A stretch of 64,000 nt of DNA from Chimonanthus salicifolius. Its lineage: Eukaryota > Streptophyta > Magnoliopsida > Laurales > Calycanthaceae. The number at the start of each line of letters is the position of its first letter. The first letter of the stretch is position 1. Both the position numbers and the translations under genes were made by a program. The DNA is taken from NCBI GenBank assembly GCA_013350335.1, contig CM023537.1, positions 50,414,608 to 50,478,607 on the forward strand, read 5' to 3'. The notes beneath the pieces were generated by a model. It did not search any database, was not told the DNA's origin, and was given only the letters and a program-made list of their open reading frames with translations. Of this stretch, positions 46,208 through 58,624 are shown piece after piece.

Positions 46208-47313
46208 CCCGCATTTGATAAAAGGCTAAAAATTTCATAGAAGGATGAACTTAGATATTTTAGAAAGATGTCTTGTTTAGTTACCTATATTTGGATAAGG
46301 ATTCTCTTTGTTTCAATTAATCACATGCTTTAAGGATTTTACTTATTATTTTCAAAGTTATCAGTTGAGAATGTTGTAAATCCTATTTTTTAAGACCGGG
46401 TATCCAAGTATTTCACACGCTGGTTACAGAACAAAATATATAAAACTTCTTTCAAAGTATTTTAGATAGGACGAGTGTACAAAATAAATTTATTAAATAT
46501 TCTCAAATGAACACCAACTTAAATTAGATTTAAAATCTGAATCTAAATAAAAAATATTGTGAAAGTCGTATGCGGCCTGTGGGAAGTGTGAACGTTGCAG
46601 TCTTCTCCATTTGTTAATATCCCATTGTCAGGCGGCAGCGGCAGCTGAAAATTACAGTACGTCACGTTCAATTCTTTAAATTATAGAAACGAATTTCTTA
46701 AAGAAATTCAAAGGATTGGGATTATTTTATAAGTTGATGAATGCATGGAGAAGTTTAACATTGGAAATTGATTTGTTGTAAATCGTCACTAATTTTAGTA
46801 AGGTATATATTTAACTCATTTTTTATACTATTTTTTTTTTTGTTCTATGATAGAAGAAATTCACGATAATATTAAAGAAGTACGAGAATATTGGATAAAA
46901 TTTCAGATATACATGTTCCTGTAAATCACTTTTTATGATTAATTTATTTCAAAATTTAAACTTACATCGACATATACTTTTTGCTGGTCTAATCTCATGT
47001 CATATAATTAAGTCAAAATAAGTTTAAAATTTCATGTTATGTCTAAAGTTATGAAATAGTTAGGCTGAAATTTCGTGACTGAGATTAGATTACTAGTCTA
47101 ATCTCATGTCATAAAATTTCAGCCTAATACTTCGGCTTGGGTATAAGTTGAAATATAAATATCAAATATATCTGTAATTTTTTGAGAATATTATGTTGAT
47201 CAAGTTCTATGGACGTTAGATAGTCAATCAGTCTATAAAAATTTTGTCAAAAGATTAATCTTAGATTGGTGGGATAAATGGTTTAGAATAATGATAATGT
47301 CTGGTATAATTAT
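46208..47313. other. Intergenic up to the assembly gap
   Basis: AT-rich; near 47040-47130 the phrases CTAATCTCATGTCATAAA and AATTTCAGCCTAATACT appear in several orientations, a small local repeat. No gene recognised. Confidence 0.5.
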
Positions 47314-47413
47314 NNNNNNNNNNNNNNNNNNNNNNNNNNNNNNNNNNNNNNNNNNNNNNNNNNNNNNNNNNNNNNNNNNNNNNNNNNNNNNNNNNNNNNN
47401 NNNNNNNNNNNNN
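47314..47413. other. Assembly gap, exactly 100 N
   Basis: A run of 100 N, the usual placeholder for a scaffold join of unknown size. Distances across it are not reliable. Confidence 0.99.
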
Positions 47414-47534
47414 GCTAATTTCTTTCTTAGGGTTTCTTTATTTCTGTGCTAACGTTTTTATTTTGCAGGTTTCTTTTTTTTTTTTTAATTTCTTTGCTAA
47501 CAGTTTTGTTTTGTAGGGTTTCTTTGCTAATATT

Positions 47535-48666
47535 ATGGATGCAGGATGTTCCTCTTCTCTCGGTTCCAGCGAGAACAAATCTAGCCACAGATTCATCCCT
47601 GCCAGATCTTCAATGGATTTCGATGGGGCTCGTTACTGGTTGGAGGATTCCAAGAAAGAAAAGGAAAACAAAGCTGGCGACGAGAACAACTCCATGATGG
47701 TCGACTCTGAATGCGAACAACTTCTTCCCACCCATTTCGATACGGATATGGTTTCCAATTTCTCTGATGGGGAAGAGGTAAGCGATGGAAGCATCCTAAT
47801 TGACGAATTTTACAACCCGGATTTTATTCCAATCGGCAGCTCAGATTCTGAAATGTCCGCCGATTCAGATTCTGAAATGTCCGATTTGGATTCAGAATCA
47901 TATATGGATCTCAACGACTCTAACGGGTTTTTTATTGAAGAATTTTTCAACCCTGATTTGAATCCCATTGAAAGCTCAGATTCTAAAATGCCCAATTTGG
48001 ATTCAGAATCATATATGGATCTCAATGACTCTGATGGGTTTTTATTGACGAATTTTTCAACCCTGATGTGAATCCCATTGGAAGCTCAGATTCTCAAATG
48101 CCCAATTGGATTCAGAATCATATATGGATCTCAATGACTCTGACATGTTTTTATTGATGAATTTTTCTACCCTGATTTGATTCCATTGAAGGTCAGATTC
48201 TCAGTTTTTAGAAGAGAATGTTGAAGTGGGTACTAATCTTTTGGGAGCAGGGGTTGGGGTTAGGGTTTGGGATTGAAGATGATTATTATTCTTATGATGT
48301 GACTATTGATGACAGTGAAGGAGATGATAATAGAGATGAGTTCTTTGAGCAGAATCAGGCGATGAATTTATCGAATTTGTAGAATTTGCTCCATTTGATT
48401 TTGATTCAATCAGGGGTAGCCTTCCAGCTGCAAAATCAACTGTCCAGAATCTGCCAACGGTCATCCTCAAGAATGTCATTTGTGCAGTTTGTCAGAATGA
48501 GATTTCATTGGAGGAAGAAGCAAAGTGCCTCCCATGTACCCACCATTATCATGGAGAGTGCATTTTACCTTGGCTGGAGATTCGGAACACTTGCCCTGTA
48601 TGTCGATTTGAATTGCCTACCGATGATCCTGATTACGAGCATTGGAGAAGGCAGAGGGGAACTTGA
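47535..48666 (+). pseudogene. RING-H2 E3 ubiquitin ligase gene with multiple frameshifts
   Basis: The start MDAGCSSSLGSSENKSSHRF opens an acidic Ser/Asp-rich region with repeats, broken at 48071. After several shifts the C-terminal frame reads LPTVILKNVICAVCQNEISL, then EEEAKCLPCTHHYHGECILP, then WLEIRNTCPVCRFELP and DDPDYEHWRRQRGT-stop. The RING-H2 ligands C-x2-C ... C-x-H-x2-H-x2-C ... C-P-x-C are all present (C-T-H-H-Y-H-G-E-C pattern). The protein would transfer ubiquitin from an E2 to a substrate. At least three single-base indels lie in or near homopolymers (about 48041, 48103, 48165-48200), and another near 48355. It is either a pseudogene or a real gene damaged by assembly errors next to the gap. 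Confidence 0.8.
47880..48190 (+). repeat. Coding tandem repeat of about 115 bp in the RING gene, nearly three copies
   Basis: The phrase TTGGATTCAGAATCATATAT followed by GGATCTCAA(C/T)GACTCT and ATTTTTC(A/T)ACCCTGAT recurs at about 47887, 47997 and 48107. It encodes LDSESYMDLNDS- and EEFFNPDLNPIESSDS-like units. Confidence 0.85.
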
Positions 48667-51600
48667 GTTGGTGGCCTTGACATGAGCATCTGAACTGTAC
48701 AGATACCGGATTTTCAAATTGTAAAGAACCAATTTTGCAAAGAGAACTCAACCAGATTGGATTATGATAGTGTAGACCTGAAACTGCAGTATATGTTCAT
48801 TTCATTTTTTTTTTGATGTGGAATGCTGATATAAATGTAAACAAAGCCACTGGGAATGTACATTGATACATGGCTGTTATAAAGGTACTTTGTAATGCAT
48901 TTTTAATTCTGTTTTCATGAAGTTCTTTTTCAATAAATAAGGAGAATGATAAGTTTTTTTTTTTGTCTCATCCATGTTCTTCTGTTCAGTGCTGAGTTTA
49001 AATTTTCATAATGAATGGTTCTTGCTCATGAAATCAGTGTCTCTTGTATGTGATGTTTGATTGTGCTTCTCTCTCACTTGGGTTTTGTTTTTTTGTTCTT
49101 ATCTCACTTCATATTAAGGTGGTGATGACTTTCTATGTATGAAATTCAGTTTCCTTTAGTTCATTTCATTTTGATTTTCAAGAATGTGAATTATAAAAAG
49201 TCTATTACATTCTTTCAGCTGAACTGGGACTTCCATTTCTCATCTATCCTAGTGGAGGAACAAATTGTGTTTTATGATTTGCTTGTCAATTGCCAGACTA
49301 GGCCCTCTCATCTCAATACATCACCTGGCCCCTTGAATTTAAGCACCCATGTTTCTCGCATATTTGAAATAAAACATGGGTGATGTATTTATTGAGATTC
49401 ATAATTGATTGTTACTGTGAATTTAAGGGCACCTAGAAAATGACACTCAGATGGTCTTCTACTCTTTTATTTCTTCTTTAAGAATGAAACTTGTTACTCT
49501 CTCTCTTACCATAGGGGCTATTTATCATTTTCTTTGAAATTGTAGCTGAAAGAGGTTTCAGTGGCTTCTGTTTTCCAAAGGGGTAGGGATCGGAAATCAA
49601 ATGAATTTCCAGCAAGTACTTCATTTAAACGAAATCCTTCCTGCTAGAAAACATGTAAACTGCAAATGAGTGAAAAAATGGGCCATTGGGCCATCTTTTA
49701 CTCTGCAATCTTTGAAACTTCAAAGAGATGCCCTTTCACTCATGAACCTCTACTTTCTCATTTTCAGTCTGCAGAGTATCATATATATGAACCACTCAAA
49801 GTTAATGAACCCCCTAAATTGTAGTTTGTTAGATATAAATTTAATTATAGATGAAAGAAAGCATGACCTTGCTTTACATGGGACCCAATAACAGTATCCC
49901 TACTTTCCAAACAGTGAATGATACCTTGGTTTCTGTTCGACTTCTCTTAATAAATAACTTGGTTTCCATGGTTATCTCCTTGGTTCACTCTTTTCCACTA
50001 CCCAAGCAGTGGTATTCTTGGTGCCTCCTTCAACTAGGACTGGGTCATGCACCTGTTTGGGCAGAAGTAATCCTGTATTATGGGTCATGCCTTTCACAAT
50101 CAAAACTCCAGTTGCAATTCAAGTGTTTTACATGTCAAAGCCCCATAATCCAAGGATATAAAAACCAGCCCCATAATCAGATTCTGAAGTTGTCACGTGG
50201 CCAAGTCAACTGACTCAGTCAAATTTAGGTACTTGGAACTTCTAATTCCATCAACTCACAATCATCTATTCCTTATAAAGGTACAACTTTGGGTCTAACT
50301 AAAGTCATCATGAAAATGTCCAAAAAACTTTAGGTTCGGATTGACCAAGCTCAGGTAAGATTCATTGGGCCCAAAATATTAGGCTCGAATTAGTATTTGA
50401 GTCAGGCCCATGCCAAATATATGAAAGTCCAAGTTTGGCCCGAAAGCTACATTTTATAAATTATGATTTTTTTTTTAAGTTATATATAATTTTTCTAGTA
50501 TAGAATTTATATTCTATAAAATTATACCAAAGAAATTCCATTTTAAGCTCAAAGATAGCTACGCCTAGATAAGCATGCATACACATTTTGGGTTTGAAAT
50601 CGGGTTCAAATGTAAAATGTTTGAAATCGGGTTCAAGTATACATATGCAATGCAAGTTGGGCTCAACTTTGAGTAACTCGGGTTTACTTGGGCTTGGGCC
50701 CTTTAATTGCAATTTGACTGGACCTGTTTACTGGACCTAAGACGACTGCGCCCATTTTAATAAATGACTCGATTTGATCTAACCTGTTTAATGGATGATC
50801 CAATCTGACCTAATTTGAACCCATTCATAAATGGGTAGACTTTACTGATCGGACGACTATTAGCACATCTATATGCAACGCACCAACGAAAAAGGATCCA
50901 TACCCATTTAAGGGTCAGTTTTTGTATGTGTCTTGCCAAAAAAAAGTTTTTATAGTTAGATAAATGGGTAAATCCAACTCAAAGGAGAAATAGTCCCAAA
51001 CCAATTTAACCTATTTAACAAGAACCAAACTTAAATAGACCTAAACCAAATAAGACTCCACCTAAACCTAATCTGATTGAATGTTGCAGGGTCTAATTTT
51101 TTAAACAACAAGAATTATGTGTTTCCAAAATTGAGTTGTGTTGAGGTGCAATTTTCTTTCCCTTGCCTGGAAGAGGCTTAATAAGCCTAAAGTTTCAGTG
51201 TTGCATAACTTGGGAAACCACTTGAAGGGGGGCAAAATTGGCAATGACCCAAGCATTTTTGGCACCGCCTTAATATTAAATGTTATCTATTAAAATTATT
51301 ATTATTTTAATTTAGATTTAACCATTTATAATTTTTATTTTGTACATCTTCACTATTGAAATAAACATAATAAGTCAAAATATTTATCCAATAATTCATT
51401 TTTAACTTTAAAAATCAAGACCTAACATTATTTATTGGATCACAAACTTGACAATATGATAACTTTCGTAATAATCTATTTCTCTATATAATTTTTGTGA
51501 TCATCATATTAAATCAAAGGGTTTTTCAACTCTTCGATCCATTATCTCAAAACTGTTGAAATGTGCTCCATTTTTCCATCTTCTCCACTATTTGTAACTA

Positions 51601-52704
51601 TTTTTTTTAATCTTCTTCTCCTCCTCACCCATGTACTGAATAGGTCTTGAACTGTATCACAATTACAGTCACGCCACTATAAAATTGAGTTTGTTTTTTT
51701 ATACTATTCTATTATTAATTATTTGGGCACGACAAAATCCATGACTATAATCACTTAATCAAGTTCCATGATAGTAATTTGCATTATTCCCATTCTCTTT
51801 ATTCAACTTTGCTTCAAGTAAAATTTGTATCGTGAATTATTAATTGGAAGTAGAAAATTCTCTAAAAGTAATTTTTTTTTCTAATGAAAACTTTTCTAGC
51901 ACAAACTAACTGAATATGAACAAACTTTTCCATGTATTTGATGATGGATAAAGTCGGATTTAACGCTTATTTAGATTGTCATACTGAATTTCTCAAAACC
52001 AACTCTCAGTGACTTTCAAGAAAAGAAAGATAGATATTAATTATAATAGCATAATTTTGACAAAAATCAAAATTTACGAAAGAACTTAGGTATTTAGTCG
52101 ACGAAAGACGAACGTGGAATTGTTATTTTGAATGCAATGATTCAAGTAATTAATTGAGATCAAGGAACCTGCCTTGGGAAGAGAGAGTCCATAGTCCAAT
52201 TCTCACTCCATCCAAAAAGACCACTTCTCGTAGAATTACTTGGTGTGTAGAGGTAGGGATCATTTTTAAATTTTTAAATAACTATATCATGTTGACTAAT
52301 TTGAGTTAAACTTTTAAATGTTAAGATCATTTTTTTACTTAATATCATTATTATTATTATTATTATTTGAAAATTTTCATCACCTTTTTAGTTGAAAGAC
52401 TTAAAGTAATTAATCATCTAAATAATAAATTATCATTAATTATTATTTATAGTTCTTACCTCATTTTAGCTTGCTTCGTTTATTTTACAAACTAATAGTA
52501 AAAACAATGTACAATCCTTGCAGTAAAGAATTTGAGCATTTGCCAACCTTCCACGTGTTGAAGTATGGCACAAGTGACCCAAGTGTCCTACCAATTTCTT
52601 AATAATTAAGTTGTGAACTTGTTTCTGTGATTGGAAGTGAGAGAAGGAGAAAAAGGCGGCAGCTTGAGCCTTGTGGTAGTTTCTCTTTGCAGGGAAAATC
52701 AGAA
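48667..52704. other. Intergenic, no gene supported
   Basis: The first few hundred bases look like a 3'UTR. A hairpin with arms CACCCATGTTT / AAACATGGGTG sits at about 49345-49384. TTGGGCC/GGGCTTGG-type MITE debris occurs at 50300-50930. ORFs of up to 120 codons (49851-50213) show no motif. Confidence 0.5.
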
Positions 52705-52990
52705 ATGGGGAAGGAGCTGTCTGTTCAGATTCCTAGAGTGAAATTAGGATCTCAAGGATTAGAGGTAATGCCATCTTTAATTTTCTTTTAATACCATTTT
52801 TATTGATATTACACCCATTGATTTTTTTTTTTTAATTATTAAGATGCATAGCTTAATAAGTTGGGCCTTTGATTAGTTGTTAGCAAATCAGTTCATGTTC
52901 AATGATCAGTTGACTGAGATAATATTAGCCACTAATTTTTTTTTTAAGGATATAGATTTTGCATCAGTTGAGCAATGACTGGGATCCAAC

Positions 52991-53311
52991 TAGGGTTGCA
53001 ACTCGGGTCGGGTGGGTCGGATTTTGATATATATGGAACCCAACCCAACTGATCCGAATTCTCAACCCGAACTCTAGAACCCGACTCGACCCGAATTTTA
53101 ACCCGAACTGCATTCTAAACCTATTTTAGCCGGGTTGTGTCGGATCGGGTCGGGTTAACTTGTAAAATCCTCAACCCGGCCTGACCTAAATTTCATGCGG
53201 GCTTTTATCTTCTCGACCCGACGCTGGCCTGAAAATCTCAACCCGACCCGTATGAACTCTCGGGTCGGATCATGCGGGTCGGGCCAAAACCCGACCCGAG
53301 TTGCAGCCCTA
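52991..53311. mobile_element. hAT-type MITE family 2, copy 3, perfect TSD, in the AKR intron
   Basis: The ends TAGGGTTGCAACTCGGGTCG and (complement) TAGGGCTGCAACTCGGGTCG are almost identical. The 8-bp TSD GATCCAAC is exact at 52983-52990 and 53312-53319. It is the best-preserved member of the family here. Confidence 0.92.
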
Positions 53312-54654
53312 GATCCAACCAATATGTTAAAAATCAGATGATATGATGCACTGGTTTCTCCATAGAAGGGATGTGTTATGGCTTTAGATGCCAAAACAGT
53401 AGCATCATAAGAATTTTTTGATATCATTAGTCATTTCTATCTAAATTATAGGCCTGTTTTGTCTATTGATTACTCAAGAAAATACTTCAGTTCATTTTAT
53501 TTTATTCCAAGATGGGCCGGTCTGCCTATATGCATTGGTTTCAAGCTGAGCTGCATTAGGTCTTTGATGCATGGATTTCATATGCATATCCAAAATTGAG
53601 TTATGGACAAGTGATGCATGGTGGAGACTGTGGACTACATCGCAATATTTTTTTTGATAACATGGGTATCCCAACCTCACATGGTAGGTGAGATTAATTC
53701 CATGTATACACGAAACCACCTGCATGCCTCGTGTATCAGGTGAGACGGAAGGAGTTAATCTCTAGATCTCTAGTCTAATGCTAAAAGCTTAAACCAACTA
53801 ATGCAATGAATCTCACTATTTGCAATGAATGAATCTTAGATATTTATGCTTAGGAAGATCCATAAAGAAAACTATACGTTGTCTCTTACAAAAGTTGTAA
53901 CATTAGATGTCTCATAGTTGATTGACTTCCATTGATGTTGATTGTTAATAATGATGGTTTACCCTAATTCACAGCTTTTTTTTTTAATCTAATGCTGATC
54001 TTTTATAAAGGAAAGCTGGGTTTCCCTTCTTTTTGGGAGGAAAGTTATCTACTTTGGGAATAGGAATCATAAGAATATTGTGATTTTTTTTAAAGGAGAA
54101 ATCAACTTAGACAAGGCATGTGGGGAGGAGACATTAGAGGCTGTATTTAAACCTTCTCAAGGGTGTAAATATTTATCATATTTACTAAATGAGGTAAGAT
54201 TTTGTTGAAAAGCAAACAAACCATGAAATGCACGAGATTAGCATGATTAGCTAATGAGTGATTTCACTATCTTTGAGAATAGGGTTACAATGCTTTCTTT
54301 TTCTTGCCTCTCTCAATATATATGAATACCCATAACCCCATAAATCACTCAAAGATGAAAGATATAGACAGTACTAGGTAAAAAAAAAATTAAAAATACC
54401 CTTATGCAGAAAAAACCTTTTGAGTCAGGGCTCTGCCCTCCAACCTCTTCAAGGGGCACACTACCCCCTTAAATCCCCCAACTCAGGGGCCAAATCCCCA
54501 AGAACACCTGATTGGGGGCCAATGTCCAATATGGCCTGGATGACCACAAAATATGAGACATTATCGCAACATATTTTCAAATTTTCTCATAAACTTGAAA
54601 GTTGGTATTTACCAGTTGGAGCTAAAAAGATAAATGGAAGGGTCTAATCTCCAT
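53312..54654. other. AKR intron remainder, no exon found
   Basis: Searched by eye in the plus frames for the missing reductase exons; none seen. The palindrome-poor segment at 53650-53800 may be SINE-like. The stretch 54430-54530 is C-rich (CCCCCTTAAATCCCCCAACT) and unexplained. Confidence 0.5.
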
Positions 54655-54659
54655 ATACC

Positions 54660-57085
54660 TGATGAACACCGTAAAATTACAATTTTACCCTTTAATATTG
54701 GATTAATTAGTCCTTATTTTATAAATAATAGATATGTTTAAATGCTATTTTTAGTTTTACAGTTTATTTTGAAAAATACAAGAAAAGAAAATAAAAATGA
54801 TAAAAAATGGCTAAGTAAAGAATACAGTCGACGTCACCTTCAAAATGGTCAGGTCAAGTTGATTAAACTAGTTGGGTCTCAGAACCTACAACCTTCTATA
54901 CTCATGCAATTAATATTTAAATTTTATTGTCCAATTTCGAGTGAACGTCGAGTCTCATTTACCAACCCTTCTCATTTAGTGTCGATCGGGGTGCCCGGCA
55001 CATGAAAGAAAGCCTAAGGAAACTATTACCATTTCTTTCCATTTCTTTTCTATGTTTTCTCTTTATCTGGTTGCAGGGACTCATGGGAGAAAAAGAGAAG
55101 AAAGGCAGCATGAAAGACCGGTTGATAGAGGAACAACTGAGAGCCAGCGGTGCACCCAGCGGCAACAGCATCAGTCTACTGCTCACATAAAGCAGCCAGA
55201 TCAGATCTGTGTTGCAAGTAGGCTGACTGGAAAGCAGAGGCTGAACAGAGTGAAAGCGGCAGCAGGAAGGAAGGGAAAAGCAGCAGCCGTCGGGACCACT
55301 GCAGAAAGTTAACCGATGCAGAGACAAGGTGGGACAGCTGAAACCAGCTGAGATGAACGGCAGCCAGCAATGAGAAGAAGTGCAGGCAGCGACTGAGTGC
55401 AGCAGAGCTAAAGCCAGCGATGCATAGCAGCCAGCTGAAGAGGCAGCCAACTGAGATGAACGGCAGCCAGAAATGAGAAGAAGAGCAGCAACGGTGAACA
55501 GCAGCAGAGCCGAAACAGTAAAGGAGGCAAATGAGAAGAGAAAGAAGAACAGCCAACTGAGAAGGGCTCCATTACAAAGCTGCCAACACCACATCCAAAT
55601 GCCCTGTAGCAGCTGGGAGTTATCCGATCCAGATAAGATTTGGATAAGGAGCTACCAAGTGATTGATTTTTGAAATTCAAAAGAGAGCTGCCAGATAGAG
55701 GCATGAAGCAAGAAGAAGAAGAAAAGATAAGGCAGCTGCCAGCAAAGAAGGAGAGATAATCAGAAGAGAATGAAGGATAAGATAAGGAGATATGAAGATA
55801 AAGAAAGGAAGATGAGGGTTAGCCGATCCTTAGCTGGGATCAGCAGAGAGGAAGTTAAAGAAGAGAGAAAACTGAGAACTACCGTGTACCAGCTGCTGTG
55901 TAGCAGCTGGGTTTCAAGAAGATAAACAGAGAAAAGATAAGATTTGGGAGAGATAAGGGAGGTTTGAAACTGAGAAGAAGAAGGAAGGATAAGACTTTTT
56001 GAGTTATCTCCCGATCCACAGGGTTAGCCGAAAGCAAAGATTTGCAAAAGAGATAAAGTAAGCCGATCCAGATAGAGAAGACGGGATAAGGAAAAGAAAA
56101 AAAAGAGATAAAAGATGTGTTAGCCTATGGAGATTTCAAAATGGGTCTTATCCCGACTGAATTAGAATTTGAACTTAAATGGGTCTTATCCCGATCAAAT
56201 TTGAAGGGTCTCTTATCTCAGCCCCTCCCTTTTATAAGTTCAAGTGTTTGGGTCCATTGAAAGTTGAACCGGGCAAGACATTGAAGACTGAAGTTGGACG
56301 ACGAAAGACAGAGAAAAATAAATAATTTCTTGTAAGTTATTCTATTTTTTTATTTTTATGTAAAGTCCAAAAGAATTGTATTTTATTTCCAATTTTTTAA
56401 ATAAAAATTCATGGCAGTTGTTTAGATTTATGGTGGTCCCAGTTATTAAAATATTTAATAGTGATGATTTGTACTTCATTTTTAATTCTTTTTATGAACA
56501 TTATGTAAGAAATTATTTTAGAATTTTTTCAAGGAAAGTAGAACCCCTATTAGGATCAGTGGGACTTGCCGTCTTTCCAGTTTAAGGTTTTTATCAAGAA
56601 CAGTTGTTTTAGATTTGGGGAAACACAAGTTTAAAACTCGCTCAAGCCTAAGGCTTGAATTGAGAAAAGTCTGATTTAATGGATGACATAAGAAAATTCT
56701 AATTAGAATTTTAATAGGAAATAAATTTGAATTATATTTTATAACTCTAGAACGTTTCATAGTCTAGGCCATGATTTTATTATTTTCAAATAGGATAACA
56801 TGCCACTTCGATATTTGACCCGATTCCATTATAAATTATGTAAACAATTTATTTATTCTTGAATTATTTTATTCTTTCTCAAAAATTCATCAAAACAATT
56901 TATTATTCTAAATTAAGATGATAACTATATGTTTTAGAAAACTATTTTCTTTAATCACATTTTTAATAGTGCCATTTTCTATTTCATACATATATTTTGT
57001 CGGTTTCCTTTGGGTACGACCTCGCACTCATACTCTATACTATAAACTGGTTCGTACGCTTGCGAGTAAATTAAAATTCACATCA
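54660..57085. mobile_element. Solo LTR, 2426 bp, with 5-bp TSD, in the AKR intron
   Basis: It begins TGATGAACACC and ends TTCACATCA, so the termini TGATG/CATCA are inverted repeats. The 5-bp duplication ATACC is exact at 54655-54659 and 57086-57090. A purine-rich, GCAGC-repeat region fills 55080-55560, and TTTATAAG at about 56230 is a candidate TATA element. No internal retrotransposon region is present, so it arose by LTR-LTR recombination. The phrase GGGTACGACCTCGCACTC near 57010 resembles the ends of Tat/Athila-like gypsy LTRs; this assignment is from memory of such elements and is tentative. Confidence 0.85.
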
Positions 57086-58092
57086 ATACCCACCAAATAT
57101 AGCTTAGCAGCATTGTTGTTTTCAATTTAAATAGCTACAGGGTCCTAGTGAGAGGTATTTTGATGTGTGGAGGGGGCGGGAGTGGGGGTTGAAAATATAG
57201 TCATTCTATAGTTAGTACTTCACTAGATTTCCGACCTCTCTGTATCTTCTATAAGGTCCATTATAAGTCACTATTTCCCGTCTTGTGCACAATCTGTTGT
57301 TTCTTTGGGGCTCAAAAACAAATGTCAACCAAAAATTTTCAGTGTCGCCAATATTTTTGGAAATATTGAACAATATTTAGAAATATTCTGAATTTTTTAA
57401 ATATCAGCTCAAATTTGTAACTCAGGTACTTCGGGTCAAGTTTTATAGGAACCTATTATTTCACTGGTATACCTTTATTACATTGGTAGATTTATTAACT
57501 GAACTTACAACAATTTTGTTTGTTTCCATTTTAGAGTACACATCCAAGGTTCATGGGAGAGAACTTGGAGAAGAACAAGAAACTCTACAATCTTTTTGAA
57601 AAGTTAGCCACAAAGCAGGGGTGCACCCCAGCCCAATTAGCTCTGGCATGGCTTCTCCATCAAGGTGATGATGTAGTTCCTATCCCAGGTAAGCATCTAA
57701 CTATATTTCATCAAAATTCTACACCCATTCTTTAATCCATGCTTTTTTTCACGTGTATCGAGCGGCACAAAAGTTGGACGAACTTAACTGACCTAAAATA
57801 GTGGGCCCTGGGTGATGTATGTTTTGATGCTTAGATGCTAGAACAGGGTGATTGATGATCTTATCAAATATCTACAGGGACAACCAAGATCAAGAATCTA
57901 GATGATAACATTGCCTCCTTGAATGTGAACCTCACACAATCAGATTTGTTAGAAATTACAGACACAGTGCCTATCCATGAGGTAGCAGGTTGTTGCAATA
58001 ATGAAATAATATGTTCAGTCTCATGGAAATTTGTAAATACACCAAGGAGAGATGGAGGCATTGCAAAGGAAGAACCTACAAATACAGTCTAA

Positions 58093-58480
58093 TATAATCC
58101 AATTGATGCAGAGAATGAATGCCGCATTTCGAGACTAAGATATGTTACAAAATAGGAGAGAATATAGGTGGGTTCACAGGTCCTTTTTCTTTTATGGAGC
58201 ATTCATGTAATGATGTAGCCATTAGTCTTCAGCCCATAAGATTTCTAGTCATTTGGTATAAAGCTATGTTATGTATGAGATTTAGTCATCTAAATACTTG
58301 TATAGCAACTGCTCATTTCACAGCATTTAATATGATTGTTACACCATAAAATTTTATGGGATTGAACCCAAGGGAGGTATTAAGTTTGATTCACGCTCAA
58401 CACTGTTTTGAGCCACTCTCCAAAGTTGCACAGCTCTGATAACTAGTCGGATTAAAATGTTTCCTGTCTAAATATTTTTA
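58093..58480. other. Spacer between AKR remnant and the small Ser-rich gene
   Basis: 3'UTR-like sequence of the AKR gene followed by an AT-rich upstream region. No gene seen. Confidence 0.5.
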
Positions 58481-58484
58481 TTGT

Positions 58485-58494
58485 CTATAAAAGG
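58485..58494 (+). promoter_or_regulatory. TATA box of the small Ser-rich gene
   Basis: CTATAAAAGG lies 131 bp upstream of the ATG at 58625, followed by a CA/CT-rich leader. This spacing fits a plant Pol II core promoter. Confidence 0.65.
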
Positions 58495-58624
58495 TCCCAA
58501 TAAACATAAAAACAAGACAGACATCACCACATACATTTCCTCCCTTATCAAACCCACTTGCTCTCTCAATCATCTTAGCATTCACTAAAAGCAAAGAGAG
58601 AAATAGTAGTACTAAGGCCAATCT

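Larger units (their letters stand above)
52705..58092 (+). pseudogene. Aldo-keto reductase gene lacking its central exons
   Basis: Exon 1 is 52705-52764 (MGKELSVQIPRVKLGSQGLE, then a GT donor). The next recognisable exon is 57535-57688 ([20 protein letters not shown] ... [20 protein letters not shown]), and the last is 57878-58092 (TTKIKNLDDNIASLNVNLTQ ... stop). They match the plant aldo-keto reductase family of auxin-induced PCNT115 type, NADPH-dependent carbonyl reductases of about 345 aa. Splice sites and phases of the surviving exons are intact. Everything between residue 20 and roughly residue 210 is absent, including the Asp-Tyr-Lys-His catalytic tetrad and most of the TIM barrel. The 4.8-kb gap contains a MITE and a solo LTR but no missing exon. 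Exon 1 cannot splice in frame to a working enzyme. Confidence 0.88.

Noticed and set aside
54959..55594. 211-codon Cys/Ser/Leu-rich ORF as a membrane protein
   Set aside because: It is the reverse strand of the purine-rich GCAGC tract of the solo LTR; its composition follows from the repeat.
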